Positions 62,439-64,000 of a stretch of DNA of 64,000 nucleotides are shown here, piece after piece. The translations under genes were made by a program, and so were the position numbers. The notes under the pieces were generated by a model. The model had not been told where the DNA came from. It made no database searches and was given only the letters and a program-made list of their open reading frames with translations. Every line of letters starts with the position of its first letter. The stretch's first letter is position 1. This DNA comes from Cohnella terricola (lineage in GTDB: Bacteria > Bacillota > Bacilli > Paenibacillales > Paenibacillaceae), in the NCBI RefSeq assembly GCF_007786475.1, contig NZ_VNJJ01000005.1:62001-126000 (forward strand), in the 5' to 3' direction.

Positions 62439-63509
62439 ATGAACCGGTTTGCCCAAAGCCGATTGTTCAGTGCGCTTATCTATACGATACTCATTCTGAT
62501 CGTGTTGTTCCTGTTAGTTCTCGTTCGGCCGATGCTGTTGTCCGTGTACGGTTTTCTGAAGGCTGTGCTGGCTCCTTTTCTCGTGGCCATGATTATCTCC
62601 TATGCGCTAAACCCGATCGTTAATCTGTTGCATGACCGCAAAGTGCCCCGCACGGCGGCAGTGCTGCTCATCTATGCCGTTTTTATTTCCGTATCCGTCG
62701 TTATTCTGATGAACGTCATTCCGATGTTCATGAAGCAAGCGGAGGAATTGAACGAGCATATTCCGGAACTGACGATACGGGCGCAAGGTTTGGTCGATCA
62801 CTTCAACAATAACGACATGCTGCCCGAAACGGTCAGAGACGGCATCAATCGCTCGATCAGCACGATGGAGAAGCAAATCGAGCAGCGGATCGCCGATTTC
62901 CTGAACAATATCGGAGCCGTCGTCAACGTGTTGTTCATCGCGATGATCGTACCTTTCCTAGCTTTCTATATGATGAAGGATCTCGACGTGTTCGAACGAG
63001 CCGCGCTTCAATACGTGCCCCGAGCGAGGCGCAAACACGCAGTCAGGCTGCTCAAAGACATCGACTCGGCGCTCGGCAGCTATATTAGAGGGCAATTGAT
63101 CGTTTCCCTGTGCGTAGGAGTACTCGCATATATCGGATATTTGATTATCGGGATGCCATATCCTTTGCTTATGGCAGGCTTTGTCTCCCTTTTCGATATT
63201 ATTCCCTACCTGGGTCCGTTCTTCGGGGCGCTGCCGGCTCTCATCATGGCAGCGACGATCTCATGGAAAATGGTACTGATGGTCGTCATCGTGAACATGA
63301 TCTGTCAAAACCTCGAAAGCAACGTGATCAGTCCTCAAGTCGTGGGCAAATCGATGAAAATGCATCCCCTCACGATCATACTCGTTCTCCTTGTCGGAGG
63401 AGAACTCGCGGGAATCGTCGGCATGATCCTGGCTGTTCCCCTCTACGCGGCGATGAAAGTAGTCGTCCAGCACGTCGCTGCCTACTATATCCACAGAAAA
63501 ACCGTTTGA
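62439..63509 (+). CDS. AI-2E-family transporter (PerM/YrrI-like)
   Basis: 356 residues, eight membrane helices. LVARPML-like start LVLVRPMLLSVYGFLKAVLAPFLVAMIISYALNPIV, a large extracytoplasmic helical segment near 105-155, and the C-terminal GLVSLFDIIPYLGPFFGALPAL-like block here as SLFDIIPYLGPFFGALPALI. The family exports or exchanges ions or autoinducer-2; role unclear. The ATG at 62439 has GGGAGA upstream. Its stop codon overlaps the -35 box of the alaS promoter. Confidence 0.9.
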   Translation: MNRFAQSRLFSALIYTILILIVLFLLVLVRPMLLSVYGFLKAVLAPFLVAMIISYALNPIVNLLHDRKVPRTAAVLLIYAVFISVSVVILMNVIPMFMKQAEELNEHIPELTIRAQGLVDHFNNNDMLPETVRDGINRSISTMEKQIEQRIADFLNNIGAVVNVLFIAMIVPFLAFYMMKDLDVFERAALQYVPRARRKHAVRLLKDIDSALGSYIRGQLIVSLCVGVLAYIGYLIIGMPYPLLMAGFVSLFDIIPYLGPFFGALPALIMAATISWKMVLMVVIVNMICQNLESNVISPQVVGKSMKMHPLTIILVLLVGGELAGIVGMILAVPLYAAMKVVVQHVAAYYIHRKTV

Positions 63510-63535
63510 CAGCTCTGAAATCGGTTGTCTATAAT
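63506..63535 (+). promoter_or_regulatory. Promoter of the alaS T-box transcript
   Basis: TTGACA at 63506-63511 overlapping the upstream stop codon, 18-base spacer, TATAAT at 63530-63535. Confidence 0.85.
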
Positions 63536-63541
63536 CTATGT

Positions 63542-63820
63542 AATATGGATATTTAAACACGTTGACGAAACATAAGTACCTCGAAGACCGCATGGCCAGA
63601 GAGAAGATTTCAAACCGGAAATTCCCTTTATTGAGGTTAGACGGTTTGGCTGGGAGAATCTTCGTTGCGAAGAGCGGGGGAAGCTCGTTTCGGAGTGCGG
63701 ATCGAAGTCCGCCGGCCAGGGCCGTTATCCCGTCAAGAGGAGATCGCGTCTTACGCATGCGATAACCAGGGTGGTACCGCGAAGATTTTCGTCCCTGATT
63801 ATGGGGGCGTTTTTTTTATT
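63542..63820 (+). ncRNA. T-box riboswitch leader of alaS
   Basis: Conserved T-box AGGGTGGTACCGCG at 63768-63781, followed by the terminator CGTCCCT / GGGGGCG with eight T (about 63790-63817). Stem I occupies roughly 63555-63670. By position it should sense tRNA-Ala; I could not place the specifier codon with confidence. Confidence 0.9.
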
Positions 63821-63849
63821 TTCGAAAGAAGTCAAGGAGGATTCCCTTA

Positions 63850-64000
63850 ATGAAACCGATGAAAGCAGCAGAAATCCGCAGCAAATGGTTAGCGTTTTTC
63901 GAAAGCAAAGGCCACAAAATCGAACCGAGCTCTCCGCTCGTTCCCCATAACGATCCTTCCTTGTTGTGGATCAACGCCGGTATGGCCCCGCTTAAGGCGT
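63850..64000 (+). CDS. alaS: Alanyl-tRNA synthetase (5' part, runs off the window)
   Basis: First 50 codons only: [24 protein letters not shown], then [23 protein letters not shown], the unmistakable AlaRS N-terminus with class II motif 1. AAGGAGG lies 10 bases before the ATG, and the T-box leader precedes it. Confidence 0.96.
   Translation, partial: MKPMKAAEIRSKWLAFFESKGHKIEPSSPLVPHNDPSLLWINAGMAPLKA

Noticed and set aside
63562-63765. 67-codon ORF
   Set aside because: It lies entirely inside the alaS T-box leader and has no ribosome site.

Overview
The window reads as chromosome of an endospore-former-type Firmicute of the Paenibacillaceae (Cohnella or Paenibacillus-like). This is inferred from the moderately high GC, strong AGGAGG-type ribosome sites with frequent TTG/GTG starts, S-layer-homology proteins, YesM/YesN two-component pairs, the hemE-hemH-hemY order, T-box leaders and the cymR / cysteine desulfurase / PRC-barrel / AI-2E / alaS neighbourhood. 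Most of the window is ordinary core genome on the + strand with small - strand groups.

Layout. 1-6.6 kb: 3' part of a giant surface enzyme (beta-trefoil-like repeats, carbohydrate-binding modules, GH87/pectate-lyase-like beta-helix, three SLH domains). 6.7-7.3 kb: non-coding repeats (six 51-bp tandem units, then four short palindromes). 7.4-15.2 kb: small housekeeping genes (holin-like, malic enzyme, CuA cupredoxin, Dabb, HepT-like, YtxG/YtxH, glutamate racemase, M14 peptidase, His-rich IscA-like protein, DUF1450). 15.2-18 kb: LTA synthase and an O-methyltransferase. 18-24.2 kb: complete oppABCDF operon behind an AT-rich leader. 24.3-26.7 kb: TetR regulator divergent from an ABC exporter, with two inverted repeats of identical geometry around the promoter. 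26.7-33.3 kb: T-box/tyrS, an MFS transporter, and the hemE-hemH-hemY heme operon. 33.3-35.1 kb: accessory island (see below). 35.1-39.6 kb: UvrD-like helicase and a decayed ABC-2 exporter. 39.7-47.7 kb: YesMN-type two-component system, NagZ-like glycosidase, CapA-like protein, glycerophosphodiesterase, FAH-family hydrolase. 47.7-52.4 kb: MBL-TetR pair and a sugar ABC importer lacking its own ATPase. 52.5-57.7 kb: DNA glycosylase, PepF, small membrane proteins, methyltransferase, cold-shock protein, YebC. 57.7-58.5 kb: decayed second copy of the accessory island. 58.5-64 kb: mnmA divergent from cymR-iscS, PRC-barrel, zinc ribbon, AI-2E transporter, T-box/alaS (cut by the window edge).

The most unusual item is a two-locus module: an IS1595-like zinc-ribbon protein in which I see no DDE catalytic domain, with an array of 75-77 bp direct repeats on its promoter side (33.3-34.7 kb). 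The gene's own leader carries the repeat core ACTCAGGGT in the opposite orientation. A second copy (57.76-58.47 kb) has a 462-bp internal deletion and a degenerate four-unit array with the same period. In the first array four of five repeat intervals contain an SD-preceded TTG micro-ORF of 18-20 codons. Next to this array is a 20-codon remnant of mobA that still has its promoter and ribosome site.

Functional themes are envelope biology (SLH enzyme, LtaS, racemase, M14 peptidase, NagZ, CapA), peptide and sugar import, heme synthesis, and sulfur/tRNA metabolism. All functions are from sequence reading only; no database search was run.
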